Assembly: GCA_949825045.1 (NCBI GenBank)
Contig: OX463824.1
Coordinates: 24,908,501 to 24,972,500, forward strand
DNA: 64,000 nucleotides
Direction of reading: 5' to 3'
From: Argyresthia goedartella
Lineage: Eukaryota; Arthropoda; Insecta; Lepidoptera; Argyresthiidae
Positions 21,418-31,297 of the stretch are shown piece after piece. The notes under the pieces were generated by a model. That model searched no databases. It saw only the letters and a list, made by a program, of their open reading frames with translations, and had not been told where the DNA came from. The number at the start of each line of letters is the position of its first letter. Position 1 is the stretch's first letter. Position numbers and translations under genes: made by a program.

Positions 21418-21597
21418 CCACCTTAACCGACAGAACCGGAGGGACTTTTAGCCATCAGCTAGTAAGAGGTCCGGGGACCAGTCACTAGCCGCTGTTACCA
21501 GGGTGCACCAGGAGGAAGCAGAAGTTATGCAGTCGGACGTATCCTTCTGCATCACTTCAGCTCCCCCACACTAGGAGGTAGTCGCTCAGAACACCCT
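21418..21597 (-). other. Element A 5' end (outer 5' UTR)
   Basis: This is the outermost 180 bp of the non-LTR element A, separated from the rest of its 5' UTR (9973-10474) by transposon C. It ends at the second copy of the 15-bp TSD (21598-21612), so element A was full length at its 5' end, which is unusual for this class. Confidence 0.78.
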
Positions 21598-21612
21598 TAG
21601 TATAGAGGTCAA

Positions 21613-22050
21613 ATAATTATGTAATTAAAATGTGGTTCAATGTACTGTCTGCCTTTCTCTTTTCATCCAGCTTAATAAAAGTATAGTAAATTATAATAAA
21701 CCCTCCGTAAATGCGATACAAAAATGGCCCGCGATGTTGAACCTTAATGTTTCATAACAATACCTATGAAAAAATCGTCCCCCGGTCGCCAGTCGCTTGC
21801 ACTGTCAAAAAGTTTCTTGTGAAATGACTTATCAACTTTTTTTTTTATGGAATTTCTAGACCCCACGCAAGGAAGCCCTGTATCGTGGTGACTAGGCTCT
21901 TTCGCTTATGTAGATACTCTGACTATGTATAAATTTTAATTAAGTTATAATAGTTTATAAGACTTATACATAATGAAGGGCATCAAAATTCGAGTGTGGG
22001 TTTAAATTACAACATCATACGAGTCTTTTAATGCCTAGTTATGTAAGTTT
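21613..22050. other. Unassigned AT-rich spacer between elements A and E
   Basis: No gene or repeat unit is recognised. It is the continuation of the DNA into which element A inserted. Confidence 0.5.
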
Positions 22051-22254
22051 TTTTTTTTATTTATTTATTACAAACCAAAATATAATACAAGTTCATTTGA
22101 AAGAACCACAAAAACCACGTAGGTTTGTGCGTGGTTCCGTGTTACGCAGAAATAATTACAAGTAGGTATTTACACTATTATTTAGATTAGATTACAAAGT
22201 AACTAGCAAGTTGGTAATATTACATACAAGAAAATTAGGTACCTAGTTATATAA

Positions 22255-25200
22255 TTAGGGGTTGAGGATGGAAAGGGAGAAATGTTTCTTGAGTTTCCAT
22301 TTTATGTTATTGTGATTTATTGAATGTTTTAGATCTGTGGGTAAGCTGTTTATTAGTCTCGGAATCAAATAGGGCCTATTTGATTCCGAGACTAATAAAT
22401 TTATTAGGCAGTATTTAATAGGCAGTCGTCCGCTCGCCGTAATAGTTATTAGCGCGGGTAGTGGTGAGATTGCCTTGAGCTTTGCGACGTGTGCCTACGG
22501 GGTGATCTATTGTGTGTTGTATGGTGATGTTAAAGAATTCCTCTTTCAGTAAGTTAAACTCAACTTTGGTGTGAATAGGAAGTGTGCCACTATAAGTAAA
22601 CAAGTTTGGCTCATTATTTTCGGAGTATGCGCATTTTATATTATATGGAACAATCAATTTAATTAATTTATTTTGTAATGACAATATTTGATCGTGGTAA
22701 GTTTTATAAGTTCGTCCGTACGTCCGTTAAACCATACGATACTATGGAGTCAATTAAGGCATTATACAGCATGAGTCGTGTCTTGAAAGGTATTCTATTT
22801 CTTACTACATAAAATGATGCAGCGAGAGCCCTGAGTTTGTCGCATACCCGCTGTATATGAGGTCCCCAGCTGAACTTTGCATCGATGACAAGACCTAGGT
22901 AAGAGTGCTTGTCAACGACATCGACGGAAGGGCATCGGCAAGATTTACTGTCATTTGGACTGTGCATACAATCATGCGTATGCGCAATGAGATCAGCTGG
23001 CTGCTTACTCTTCAGATATGGTGATTTAATGTGCATAAGCTTGGTTTTCTGTGCATTTAAAACCAAACCTACGTCGTGACACCACCTACACAAGTTGTCA
23101 AAGTCAAACTGGAGGCTCTCAAGTGCAGTGTCTACGTCACTGCTGGCAATGATCAGACATGTGTCGTCCGCAAATTGATAGGGAGTGCTGAAGGTGAGTA
23201 CATTCACCATATCATTGATGTAGGTTATAAAATGAAGGGGTCCTAATACTGATCCCTGGGCTGTGCCATGACATACGAGGTTGTTTTTACTAAGGCTTTC
23301 CCCGATTTTAACGCAAAAATGACGGTTTCTGAGGTAGTCGGCACACCAGGCTTGTAGTGGGCCTCTGATACCACAGTTACCTAGTTTATTGTGAGCAGAT
23401 TATGGTCTAGGGTATCAAATGCTCGGGAAAAATCTATAAAAAGTGCAAGGACAAGTTTCTTATCATTAAGTGAACTGTTTACGTGATCTGTAAATTTAGA
23501 TAGCAGAGATGTTGTGCTTTTCTTAGGCTGAAAGCCGAATTGGTTGTGGTTTATAATCTCTTCTTTTTGATAAAAGTTATGTATCTGCTCACAAACAAAC
23601 CTCTCAACTATTTTGTCGACTGATGACAATAAAGTGATAGGTCGGTAATCGGCAACATTGCCACGTTTACCTTTTTTAAATAGTGGTCTAACGCAGCCCA
23701 GTTTTAGATCATCCGGATATTTACCGGTTTCTATTTCTATGCTAGTATTAATGAGATGCGCTATTGCACCAGAGATTTTGTCACTAATTTGTTTTATGTC
23801 CAGAATTTTAATATTATCTAAGCCCGACGCCTTCCTGCTATTCAGGTTCCGAGTGATTTTCAGAATGCTTCGTGGGGTGGCTTTATGGAATCGCATGCTG
23901 ACATTTGCCACTTTGCTGCAACTGGCATCGTCCAACAGAGTATTTCTACACTGCGGAATAATCTTTTTGACGGATTCGTCGAACTCTGTAGCAAATCTGT
24001 TTGCGATTTCAATATCTGATATGTTTTCGGATCTAAAAGCATCTATTATTGCGTCATCGATGCTCTTGGATATTCTACCACAAATAGAATTAATTATCTT
24101 CCATAGATTCCTAGGGCTTCCATAGCTATCTCTTATTTTATTTTGGTAATATTTATTTCTATAGTATTCAATTATTTTATTAGTTTTATTCCGTGTTTTA
24201 TTATACTGTAGTCTAAGTTCGTGGTTAGTTGTATTTTTCCTCCAGAGCCCAAAAAGAGTATCCCTTTTTTCACTAAGTTGTAGAACAGTTTTGTTTATCC
24301 AGGGTTCACGATTTCTACTAAACTCACGTTTTTTCTTAAGTTTTGTGGATGATTCTAAGGCTTCTTGGAACGTTTTTTTTTATAAATTTAAGGATTTCAT
24401 CAGCCGTTGTCATGTCGTGTGTTTGGTTCCAGTTATAATCATTTAATTTAGTAATTAAATCGATACGGTTTACCGATTGCATATATTGCGTTTTTGGAGC
24501 AGCCTGTATATCGGTCTCGCCGGGCGGCGGCAAACCAACGAGGCTGGTAATTGTGACGCGATGATCTGCCAGCACAGTATCGACTGCCGCAATGTACCGT
24601 TCTAACGTGTGGCATCGAATAAAAATATGATCTATGCAGGATTTTGTCACCAGACTATTGCGATTCTCGATTCGGGTGTAATCAGTGATTCCACACGTTA
24701 GTCCGTACACAGAAAGCATGTCAACATACGAGTTCCTATGTGGATTGTGTAATTTAAGATCGATGTTGATATCACCCAATAAAATCATTATGTTAGAATC
24801 TGAATCTATTGTGGGAAATCAGCCGGTTGAGTTCACTGATAAAAATTGTTTTGTTTTTCGAGGGAGGTCTATAAATTGCACACACATAAATTACATCATT
24901 TGTGGGAGTTTTAGCTATGCCAGTCAGGTTTTCGAAGGTGTATGTGATGTTAGATTTTGGTGTAAATTTAAGGTTATTGCGAACATACATTATTATTCCA
25001 CCGCCTTTTTGATTATTACGTAACCGTGTGTACATTGTGTAGCCTGAGATTTGGAATAAATTTGGTATACTGTCAGAAATGCCTGCTTCTGTAACTGTAA
25101 TTATGTCAATATTATGTGGACATCCATCTATAATTTGGACAAGCTTAACAAAGTTTTTCAACATCGATCTTATGTTTACATGTAGACATGAAATACGAAT

Positions 25201-25325
25201 GTGTTTGTGTGGTATGTATTGAAAATAGGTGTTTATGTTGGTGCAATTAGATAGTTCGGTAATGTTAGAGGTAGTTGTTAAATTGAATTTAGTAAGGAAG
25301 GGACTTAGGATATACGGTACATAGA
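22255..25325 (-). pseudogene. Element E ORF2: endonuclease plus reverse transcriptase, multiply frameshifted
   Basis: The segments, in order, are as follows. At 25325-24793 the AP endonuclease begins (ISCLHVNIRSML, TVTEAGIS, KGGGIIMYV, ICAIYRPPS-like). At 24788-24336 it continues (LLGDINIDL, CIDHIFIR, LADHRVTITSL). After a shift in a T/A run near 24370, a linker and RT run to about 23385 (REPWINKTVLQL, RKASGLDNIKI, NVADYRPITLLSSVDKIVE, QFGFQPKKSTTSLL, FIDFSRAFDTLDH). After another shift come GTAQGSVLGPLHF and FADDTCLI, to 22704. The C-terminal thumb region continues to a stop at 22255 (INSLPTDLKHSI, then KKHFSLSILNP). At least four single-base or small indels break the frame, and a 25-bp inverted duplication interrupts it at 22349-22399. 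Confidence 0.85.
22349..22399. repeat. Perfect 25-bp inverted duplication within element E ORF2
   Basis: The left arm, TTTATTAGTCTCGGAATCAA plus ATAGG (22349-22373), is followed by a single G and its exact complement (22375-22399). The right arm is the native coding strand (P-Y-L-I-P-R-L-I-N). The left arm is an inverted copy that destroys the frame, so this looks like a templated fold-back mutation. Confidence 0.9.
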
Positions 25326-25338
25326 TTATTTACAAACA

Positions 25339-26319
25339 TTAATTTAGCAACATATCAATATCACTCTTTGAGAAAATCGGGATAACTTTGGCGTCCTTAT
25401 CTTTCCTAGCCAGGACTTTTCCCTCTTTACACCACACATATTGGAAGGTAGGGCGCAGGCTTTGACCGGCTTGGTATAGTAAGGTCTTGGTGTGATGGGA
25501 CAGGGCTTCTCTGATGTAAACACGTTCTGCAGATGATCCTGTTGGTGCAGACGAAGCGAGGATGTTCACCACCGTCAGCTTCTTGTCCTTGCCACACTTC
25601 ACCCACTGGTCGCGGCTGGCTCTCGAACGCATCTCGACGAGGATGGCCCCAGGTTTATCCTTGCGGCCAGTAGCACGACGGGCGCACACTACATCATCGG
25701 CTTTTACGTCCAGTTTTTCTGCTACCGTCATCATCAGCAGGGAGACATCTTCCTTATCAGTCACCTTCGGTATTCCTGCTATCTCCAGTGAGTTCGATAG
25801 CTGTTGCTGTTCATAATCCTGTTGACGCTGCTCCATTGTGCAAATACGTAGCTCAAGGTTTTTGTTTTTGTTAATTAGGTCTGTGTTTTTATTCTCGAGT
25901 TGTTTTATCTTAGAACTCTGGTTTCTCAGGGTCTCCTCGATTCCAGATACTTGTTCGCTTATAAACTCGAGTGAAGATTGGAACTCTGCTAATTCTTGTT
26001 TAATCGTCTTCCTCATTTCAGTTGTAATGTCAGCCAGAAGTTTCTTAACATCGATAGTAACAGATTTCCTTGTATCATCTAGGTCCACGTCTGTCTCATC
26101 TTCTGGTATAAAGAAGGAGGAACGTTTCGACATTCCTCCCAGGCACTCCTCGCAGCTCCACTCCAGTCCGTTAGTGGCGCGAAGTGCAGCGATCTGCTTG
26201 TTGGAGATGTTGGCACATTCCGCAGTTGCATGCACACACTTTTCACACCTGCTGCACTCTATGCCAGGGGCCTTTTTCGTGATGTTTTTACTACATGTAA
26301 AGCACTTTTTAAACACCAT
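25339..26319 (-). CDS. Element E ORF1: PHD-finger and coiled-coil Gag-like protein
   Basis: The product is 326 residues and undamaged. Residues 1-60 form a PHD-type zinc finger (CFTCSKNITKKAPGIEC, CEKCVHATAEC, WSCEECLGG). About residues 95-175 are a coiled coil (LRNQSSKIKQLENKNTDLIN, KNKNLELRICTMEQRQQDYE). The C-terminal part, from SLEIAGIPKVTDKEDV to the end, resembles the RNA-binding ORF1p/FP25K-like domain, with the CARRATGRKDKPGAILVEM block. This architecture is known from insect CR1/Jockey-like ORF1 proteins, which coat the element RNA. ORF2 starts just after its stop. Confidence 0.82.
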   Translation of the reverse strand: MVFKKCFTCSKNITKKAPGIECSRCEKCVHATAECANISNKQIAALRATNGLEWSCEECLGGMSKRSSFFIPEDETDVDLDDTRKSVTIDVKKLLADITTEMRKTIKQELAEFQSSLEFISEQVSGIEETLRNQSSKIKQLENKNTDLINKNKNLELRICTMEQRQQDYEQQQLSNSLEIAGIPKVTDKEDVSLLMMTVAEKLDVKADDVVCARRATGRKDKPGAILVEMRSRASRDQWVKCGKDKKLTVVNILASSAPTGSSAERVYIREALSHHTKTLLYQAGQSLRPTFQYVWCKEGKVLARKDKDAKVIPIFSKSDIDMLLN

Positions 26320-26345
26320 GTTATATAAAACGAAATTAAGTGGGT

Positions 26346-27475
26346 AGTTTAAAGATAACTTGCAAGTTAGTTAGTAACCAATAGCACAAGTGTTCTATTC
26401 GACAGCTGGGCGCGTACTCAGTTACATACACTACTTTATCATCTACATCTACACATATCATATTAAAAACTTTTCGGTGAGAGCGCGAATTCGCCTTGCG
26501 AGCGTGAGTTTTAGGGCTACGTGAATGTTTGGGGTGTCAAAATATGTGTATCGACAAGGGCCACAAGATATTAAAAATACATTCAAAACTTTTTGGCAGA
26601 GGGCACCAATGTTTGTTTGTTTGTACAAACCACAGAACACAATGTTATTGTGTTCTGTGGTTTGTAACAAGCGACATGTCACATTTTCAACAAAGTCTGT
26701 GACCAACACCAGTTTCTTGCTTTCGTGGATTCGAGAAATTGAAGTACCTTAACCTTTTTATGTAGGTTTCTACGAGGATGTATTAGATAGTTTGAAGGAA
26801 GAGCTCAGAAAACGTAGGATCTGCCATTGCCATTTGATAGGTTTGATCCTCATTATCTAGTATTACCAATGGAAAAGCCCGTATTAATATAGGTACTGCG
26901 CATATCTCTGAGTAAATGACAGATTTGACATGGCATCATTGTGACACGACAATATAGCTGAGACAACTCTCCGAGCTGAGGACTGTTTATTTTTAATGGC
27001 TCTGTGAGCTGTGGACGCTTTTTTTTATTATTTTCTACCGCCTCACACCCCCGACCCCTTGAAGTTTATAGGATGAACAACTGAAATTACTGTAAATACA
27101 AATATTCCGACTGCATTTTCTTTTAATACCACATATAATATATACCATAACATTCAATTCCACGCAAAGATAACTTTGTCATTCATACAAACACTATGAA
27201 AAACAAATTTAAAACACAAACATCCAGTCACATAATTACTTGCTACAATGGAACCCTTCATAGGCGAGTCCGACTCGCACCTGGCCACTTTTTTATTTTA
27301 GGTACCAATTGCATACTTTTATATAATTAGCTTTGTAGGGTGCCTGATTGAAACAGCATATGGTTTGACACATATATTTGAAACTTCTTCAAAGGTTTAG
27401 TTATAGTAAATATCCAGAACATACATAAGTAGGTTTCCTAGGTAAATAATATACACATGTACTCGCTATATGGGT
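26346..27475. other. Unassigned spacer with short repeats
   Basis: No gene is supported. A perfect hairpin lies at 26624-26666. Near 27250-27295, GGCGAGTCCGACTCGCACCT followed by GGCCACTTTTTT resembles a widespread lepidopteran repeat end, so part of 27050-27300 may be a short degenerate element. Confidence 0.5.
26624..26666. repeat. Perfect hairpin, 20-bp stem and 3-nt loop
   Basis: The arm TACAAACCACAGAACACAAT (26624-26643) pairs exactly with 26647-26666 around the loop GTT. No T-run follows on either strand that would mark a terminator. Origin unknown. Confidence 0.9.
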
Positions 27476-27598
27476 GGACTGCCGAGGGCTATCGCACACT
27501 ACTGCGTAAGTACCTAGCATGGGCTTCAGAATGGACTGCCGAGGGCTATCGCAATCTTTGGCCGAGCTTCACCTGAGGACTGCCGGAGGATATCGCAC
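27476..27598. repeat. Three copies of a 21-bp motif
   Basis: GGACTGCCGAGGGCTATCGC occurs at 27476-27495 and again from 27533. A variant, GGACTGCCGGAGGATATCGC, occurs at about 27577-27597. The spacing is irregular (57 and about 44 bp). The motifs lie just past the 3' end of the Jockey stub F0 and may be part of its 3' UTR. Confidence 0.7.
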
Positions 27599-27599
27599 A

Positions 27600-28108
27600 G
27601 GTTGGCTGCCTAGCTAAGAATGAATGTTTACTCGACTTGGTGATCTTCTCACACCCCTTCCAGGGTGCGGGGTTGCGGTCCCGGGGCAATGGCCCCCTTC
27701 CGCGGAGTCTTCCGCTGGCCGTGACTACGGCCAGGTCATTGGGTGGCTGAGGTGTTCGTCGGGTTGTGTGGCCTCAATCCAGGGGTGCTGCCGGCTCGGC
27801 AACCAGGTCTCGGCGTAGGCGACGACGGTCAGGCGGGCGCGCGTGGTATGGCGCCAGGTCTCGCACGAGCGGGTGTTGAGAGCCGTCCGCTCGTGCGGAC
27901 ATGTTCGTTGCCAGCCTCTGGACGAACTTGTCCAGTGTCTCCAATCCTAGGTCCCTTGCGATCGTTGCGTTTCTCACGTAGCGAGGCGCGCCGACGATGG
28001 TACGCAAGGAGAGGTTTTCTTGGGCCCGGAGTCTCTTCTTGTTGGACTCCGAGCAGAGGGCGTACCATGCCGGCGAGGCATACGTGAGGCGGGACCTGAG
28101 AATGTTTA
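27600..28108 (-). mobile_element. F0: diverged 3' stub of the Jockey-type element
   Basis: The minus strand encodes the C-terminus of the same RT as the array copies (TIVGAPRYVRNATIARDLGL, HARPPDRRRLRRDLVAE), but with many substitutions and a divergent 3' UTR containing CACCCCTTCCAGGGTGCGGG. It is 5'-truncated near 28108, where the first array copy, F1, begins. It is a separate and older insertion or subfamily. Confidence 0.8.
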
Positions 28109-28184
28109 CTATCTCATAGTCATCGGATGGCCCCTGCGGGCGGTGGTCTTCTTGTGGCGCTGGTATGCAGTGGGTGATCGCCGG

Positions 28185-28896
28185 CTAGGCAACCAGGTCG
28201 CGTGGCAGGCGGCGGCGGTCGGGCGGGCGCGCGTGGTGCGGCGCCAGTTCGGCGATGTGCGGAAGGTGTGATGCATTCGCACGCGCGAACTTGCCCTTCG
28301 CCAGCCTGGTCCACGGTTTCCCATCTTAGGTCCCTCTGGATTGTCGCGTTCCTCACGTAGCGGGGGGCGCCGACGATGGTACGCAGAGAGAGGTTCTCTT
28401 GGGCTCGGAGTCTCCGTTTGTTCGTCTCCGAGCACAGGGCGTACCATGCCGGAGCCGCGTAGGTGAGGCGGGATCTCACATAGATCTTGTAGATCCCGAG
28501 CTTCGCCCTCAGAGGGAGGCTGGAGTCGAAAAGTGGACGCAGCTTGGCGCGTGCCACCTTGACCTGGCTGAAGACGTTGTCGACGTGTTGCTTCATGGTG
28601 AGCCGGCGATCAATGGTCACTCCCAGGTACTTCACCTGCGAAGACCACTCGATGTGCTGTCCCTGGAGCTGGAGCGATGGCGGAAGGAGACTCTGGCCTG
28701 TGATGAGCGCCTGCGTTTTCCCAACATTGACGGACAGTCGCCACTTGGCGAGCCAGTCGGGCAAGATGTCCAGGGTGCGCTGCAGTTTGATGGCAGCGTG
28801 CGGAGCCTGGAAAGACGACGCATAGTAGGCTGCGTCGTCTGCAAAGAGTGCCAGCTGGGCACCCGGCCCGACGGGGATGTCGTCCGTGTATCGGGC
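28185..28896 (-). pseudogene. F1 ORF2, 3' part: end of reverse transcriptase
   Basis: It encodes the thumb and C-terminal region: DWLAKWRLSVNVGKTQALIT, QVKYLGVTIDRRLTMKQHVD, SRLTYAAPAWYALCSETNKR. A 14-bp deletion near 28302 shifts the frame just after DLRWETVDQ. The intact stop position is at 28185. The first part of the gene lies beyond element G at 37643-39520. Confidence 0.85.
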
Positions 28897-29131
28897 TGTA
28901 AGGATGGCGCTCCGTGGGTCCTTTTTAAAAAAACACTTTTATTACTGCTGCTGAATAAATTTATTTCACTGTACTACACACCGAATTTTAGACAAAAATA
29001 ACGAGAGTTTACAATGTATGTATCGGACAAAGGTTGTGGGGTGACTGCTGCCAGTCTCTATCGAAAACAGTTTTATATAAAATGAATTAGCTTAAGTCAG
29101 CGTTTACTGCAAACTACATTCGGTTATAACA
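28897..29131 (-). repeat. 3' LTR of element G
   Basis: This is the downstream LTR relative to the minus-strand genes, 235 bp. On the plus strand it starts TGTAAGGATGGCGCTCC and ends CGGTTATAACA. It is identical by eye to 37408-37642. Confidence 0.93.
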
Positions 29132-29142
29132 TCTCCCCCCAT
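29132..29142 (-). promoter_or_regulatory. Polypurine tract of element G
   Basis: On the minus strand ATGGGGGGAGA directly precedes the 3' LTR. This is the expected plus-strand priming site. Confidence 0.8.
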
Positions 29143-29343
29143 AAGACTGAGCTTTATCAATTTAAGATAAACGAAGGAGTAAACAAAACAAATAGAATTA
29201 AGATTAAAATCAAAATAAGATACAGTGACTAAATACTAACTTGAATGTCACCTTTAATATCTTTAAGCAGTATCGCTACACTATAATAGTAAAATCTAAG
29301 TTCCGAAATAGAAATCAATAATTTTTAATATGTTATTTTATTA

Positions 29344-31288
29344 TTAATAGTTACTTAAGTTCCGATTTGCGGGTATTTTTTCAAAATTCCTAAACATAAC
29401 TTTACTTTTGTTTTTATTTATTTCTATTTCAGGCAGGCTTCTAACAGACTTCTTATCGCATTCAAATGATTCATCAGATTCTGTGAATTCAATAGATGTA
29501 TTATACTTTGTTTCATTTCTACTAGACTTCTTATTATGACACTGGTTATATATTTGGATGCAACAAGATGTGTTTTTACAGCAGGGTGAAAACCATTTCT
29601 TATATGCCTTATATACTAAGTAAATTATAATAGCTACTACTATGGCATAAGTAGTTCCAGAATAATAATGTCCGTATTTAAATATATGGGACTGATTCTT
29701 AGCTTGATTAATTTGGTTTTCAAGATTATCAAGTTTATGAGAAGCTAGTTTCAGTGATTCTAAATCAACATCAGTTATAGAAATAGCAGAAATTACACCT
29801 GCACTATTATTGATAAAATTATACTTACAACAATCATCTTCGATTATGTTGAAATCGATTAACAATTGGCTGGGCAAAATTTGTTTATACGTTTGAGATG
29901 AGTGAAACTGTAAAGTCTGAAAGTATGCTGTACAATCTTCTTTTAAGGATAGAATTCCTGTACCTTGCAGGGTATAATCTGTTATATTGTTTTTACATTT
30001 CATTGATAATTTGTTAGGCTTAGACTGTACATAGATAAATCTGCCATCATTAAGTTTTTGCCATATATTAACATTACCATATATTATCTTAAAGTCACAG
30101 ATATCGGGAAGAGACAATGTTACTTCTGTTAACAGTTTTGTTTCACATAAAGGATTGTTTATTGTAGATAAAACAGAGGGTAATGGACAGATCATATACT
30201 CATAATTAACCTTATGGCAATCACTTAGGCTATCTAATAATGCGTAACTTAATCTATCATCCGTAAGGGCTACATACATCTTAGATGAATGAATTAAAAC
30301 ATAAGTTTGGAAGTTGTACTCATCTTTCGGTGTAGGCAACGGTAAAATCTTATAAACATTAAACTTAACTGGGTTAATCAAGGGTATTTGAATTACAAAC
30401 ATAATCTTATTATTATAGTAATATGAAGTCATCCTAGATAGATCTATGATACTATGTATATTCTCTAGTGATAGAGAAACTGGGAACTCAATGTTCTTTT
30501 TATACATCTTGCTTTTACTTAGCTCGTTAAACAGGTGAGTGGGAGTCAAAACATACGGATGTAAAATATTAGCTTTAGCAAAGAGGATAGAGTTCAAAAT
30601 TGTATCTAAAATATTAGATACTGAAAGTAATGATGCTTCAATTAAATTGAGAATAGAATTGATTTTTGAAAGATTTACACAGTTTGTAGTTACTTTATTA
30701 TTTTGTTTAAATATGTAATTTAGTTTTACGATTTGTTTATTTATTCTTTTCTCATTGTCATTTAATTTTAGAATAGAGGTATTGAAATTATTTATGGTTG
30801 ATTGGACAATGTGAATGTTATCCTTCATTAATGAAAATATCTCCTGGTCGTTATGTTCACATGTGGACAATGCGTCATCATATTTCCTAGCATCGTCTGC
30901 ATCTAGAGTGCCAAAGAAAAATTTAAGAATTTCACCGCCAAATTCCAGGGCTCGCTTGAAGCGATCTTGAGGTTTCGATTCCGATATTAAATGAGAAAAT
31001 GAATCATATTTTAATTTATTAGCTTTTATCAAAATCTGAAGAGGGTTTATGGCATCCTTACAATTTATATCAATAGCTAAATTCTGTGCTTTTTCACAAA
31101 AGCTAGAAATGCTCGAGATCGATTGGTCAATCTTTTGTAAGTAAGGTTCAATAGGTATAACTTCTAGATGCGTCACTACATTCCAGTAGTCGTCATAGAA
31201 ATATACCACAGACGTCGGATCGAAGTATAGTCCGGGACTGTGCGTGATTGATTGGATAGGTTCTGAATAACTTGTTCCAAGGACGAAT
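29344..31288 (-). CDS. env: Element G Env (baculovirus F-protein / errantivirus envelope type)
   Basis: The open frame runs from 31288 to 29344, about 647 codons. There is no convincing ATG at its start. The frame begins exactly after an acceptor-like TTGTTTCAG (AG at 31290-31289) that follows the pol stop, so env is probably made from a spliced mRNA, as in gypsy. Early on comes GLYFDPTSVVYFYDDYW, then a furin-like RFKR followed by ALEFGGEILKFFFGTLD, the conserved cleavage and fusion-peptide region of F-type envelope proteins. The heptad-rich stretch SIVQ/INKQIVKLNY-like and several Cys residues follow. One transmembrane segment (YAIVVAIIIYLVYKAY, near 29640) precedes a Cys-rich, then charged cytoplasmic tail. 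No damage is seen. Confidence 0.85.
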
Positions 31289-31297
31289 CTGAAACAA

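Larger units (their letters stand above)
2985..21597 (-). mobile_element. Element A: full-length non-LTR retrotransposon, interrupted twice
   Basis: The outer boundaries are set by a 15-bp direct repeat, TAGTATAGAGGTCAA, at 2970-2984 and 21598-21612, which is a typical target-primed TSD. Removing the inserted elements B (5558-8230) and C (10481-21411, one TSD copy) leaves about 5 kb. The order on the minus strand is 5' UTR (21597-21418, then 10474-9973), ORF1 (9972-8353), ORF2 (8378-8236, then 5556-3097) and a short 3' UTR. ORF1 resembles the insect DUF4780-type gag. ORF2 has an AP endonuclease and RT of the I/LOA/R1-like type, with the TEXALH and DIEGAFD signatures. The RNase H that many relatives carry is not visible. 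A stop codon and a YADS catalytic box make it inactive. Confidence 0.88.
22051..26345 (-). mobile_element. Element E: decayed CR1/Jockey-type non-LTR retrotransposon with PHD-finger ORF1
   Basis: On the minus strand it runs from about 26345 to a poly(A)-type end at 22051-22075 (AATAAATAAATAAAAA). ORF1 (26319-25339) and ORF2 (about 25325-22255) lie in the usual order. A 3' UTR of about 200 bp precedes the tail. I found no convincing TSD. Several frameshifts in ORF2 show it is inactive. The RT at 1-755 belongs to a related element. Confidence 0.85.

Noticed and set aside
22051..26345. Target-site duplication for element E
   Set aside because: I searched for a repeat of the sequence next to the poly(A) end near 26345 and found no convincing match.
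26458..26752. Two overlapping short frames around the hairpin
   Set aside because: They exist because the hairpin is self-complementary; no homology is recognisable.
29344..31209. Env starting at codon 31209
   Set aside because: The codon there is GTG and the conserved GLYFDP block lies upstream; the frame is open to the splice acceptor at 31289.
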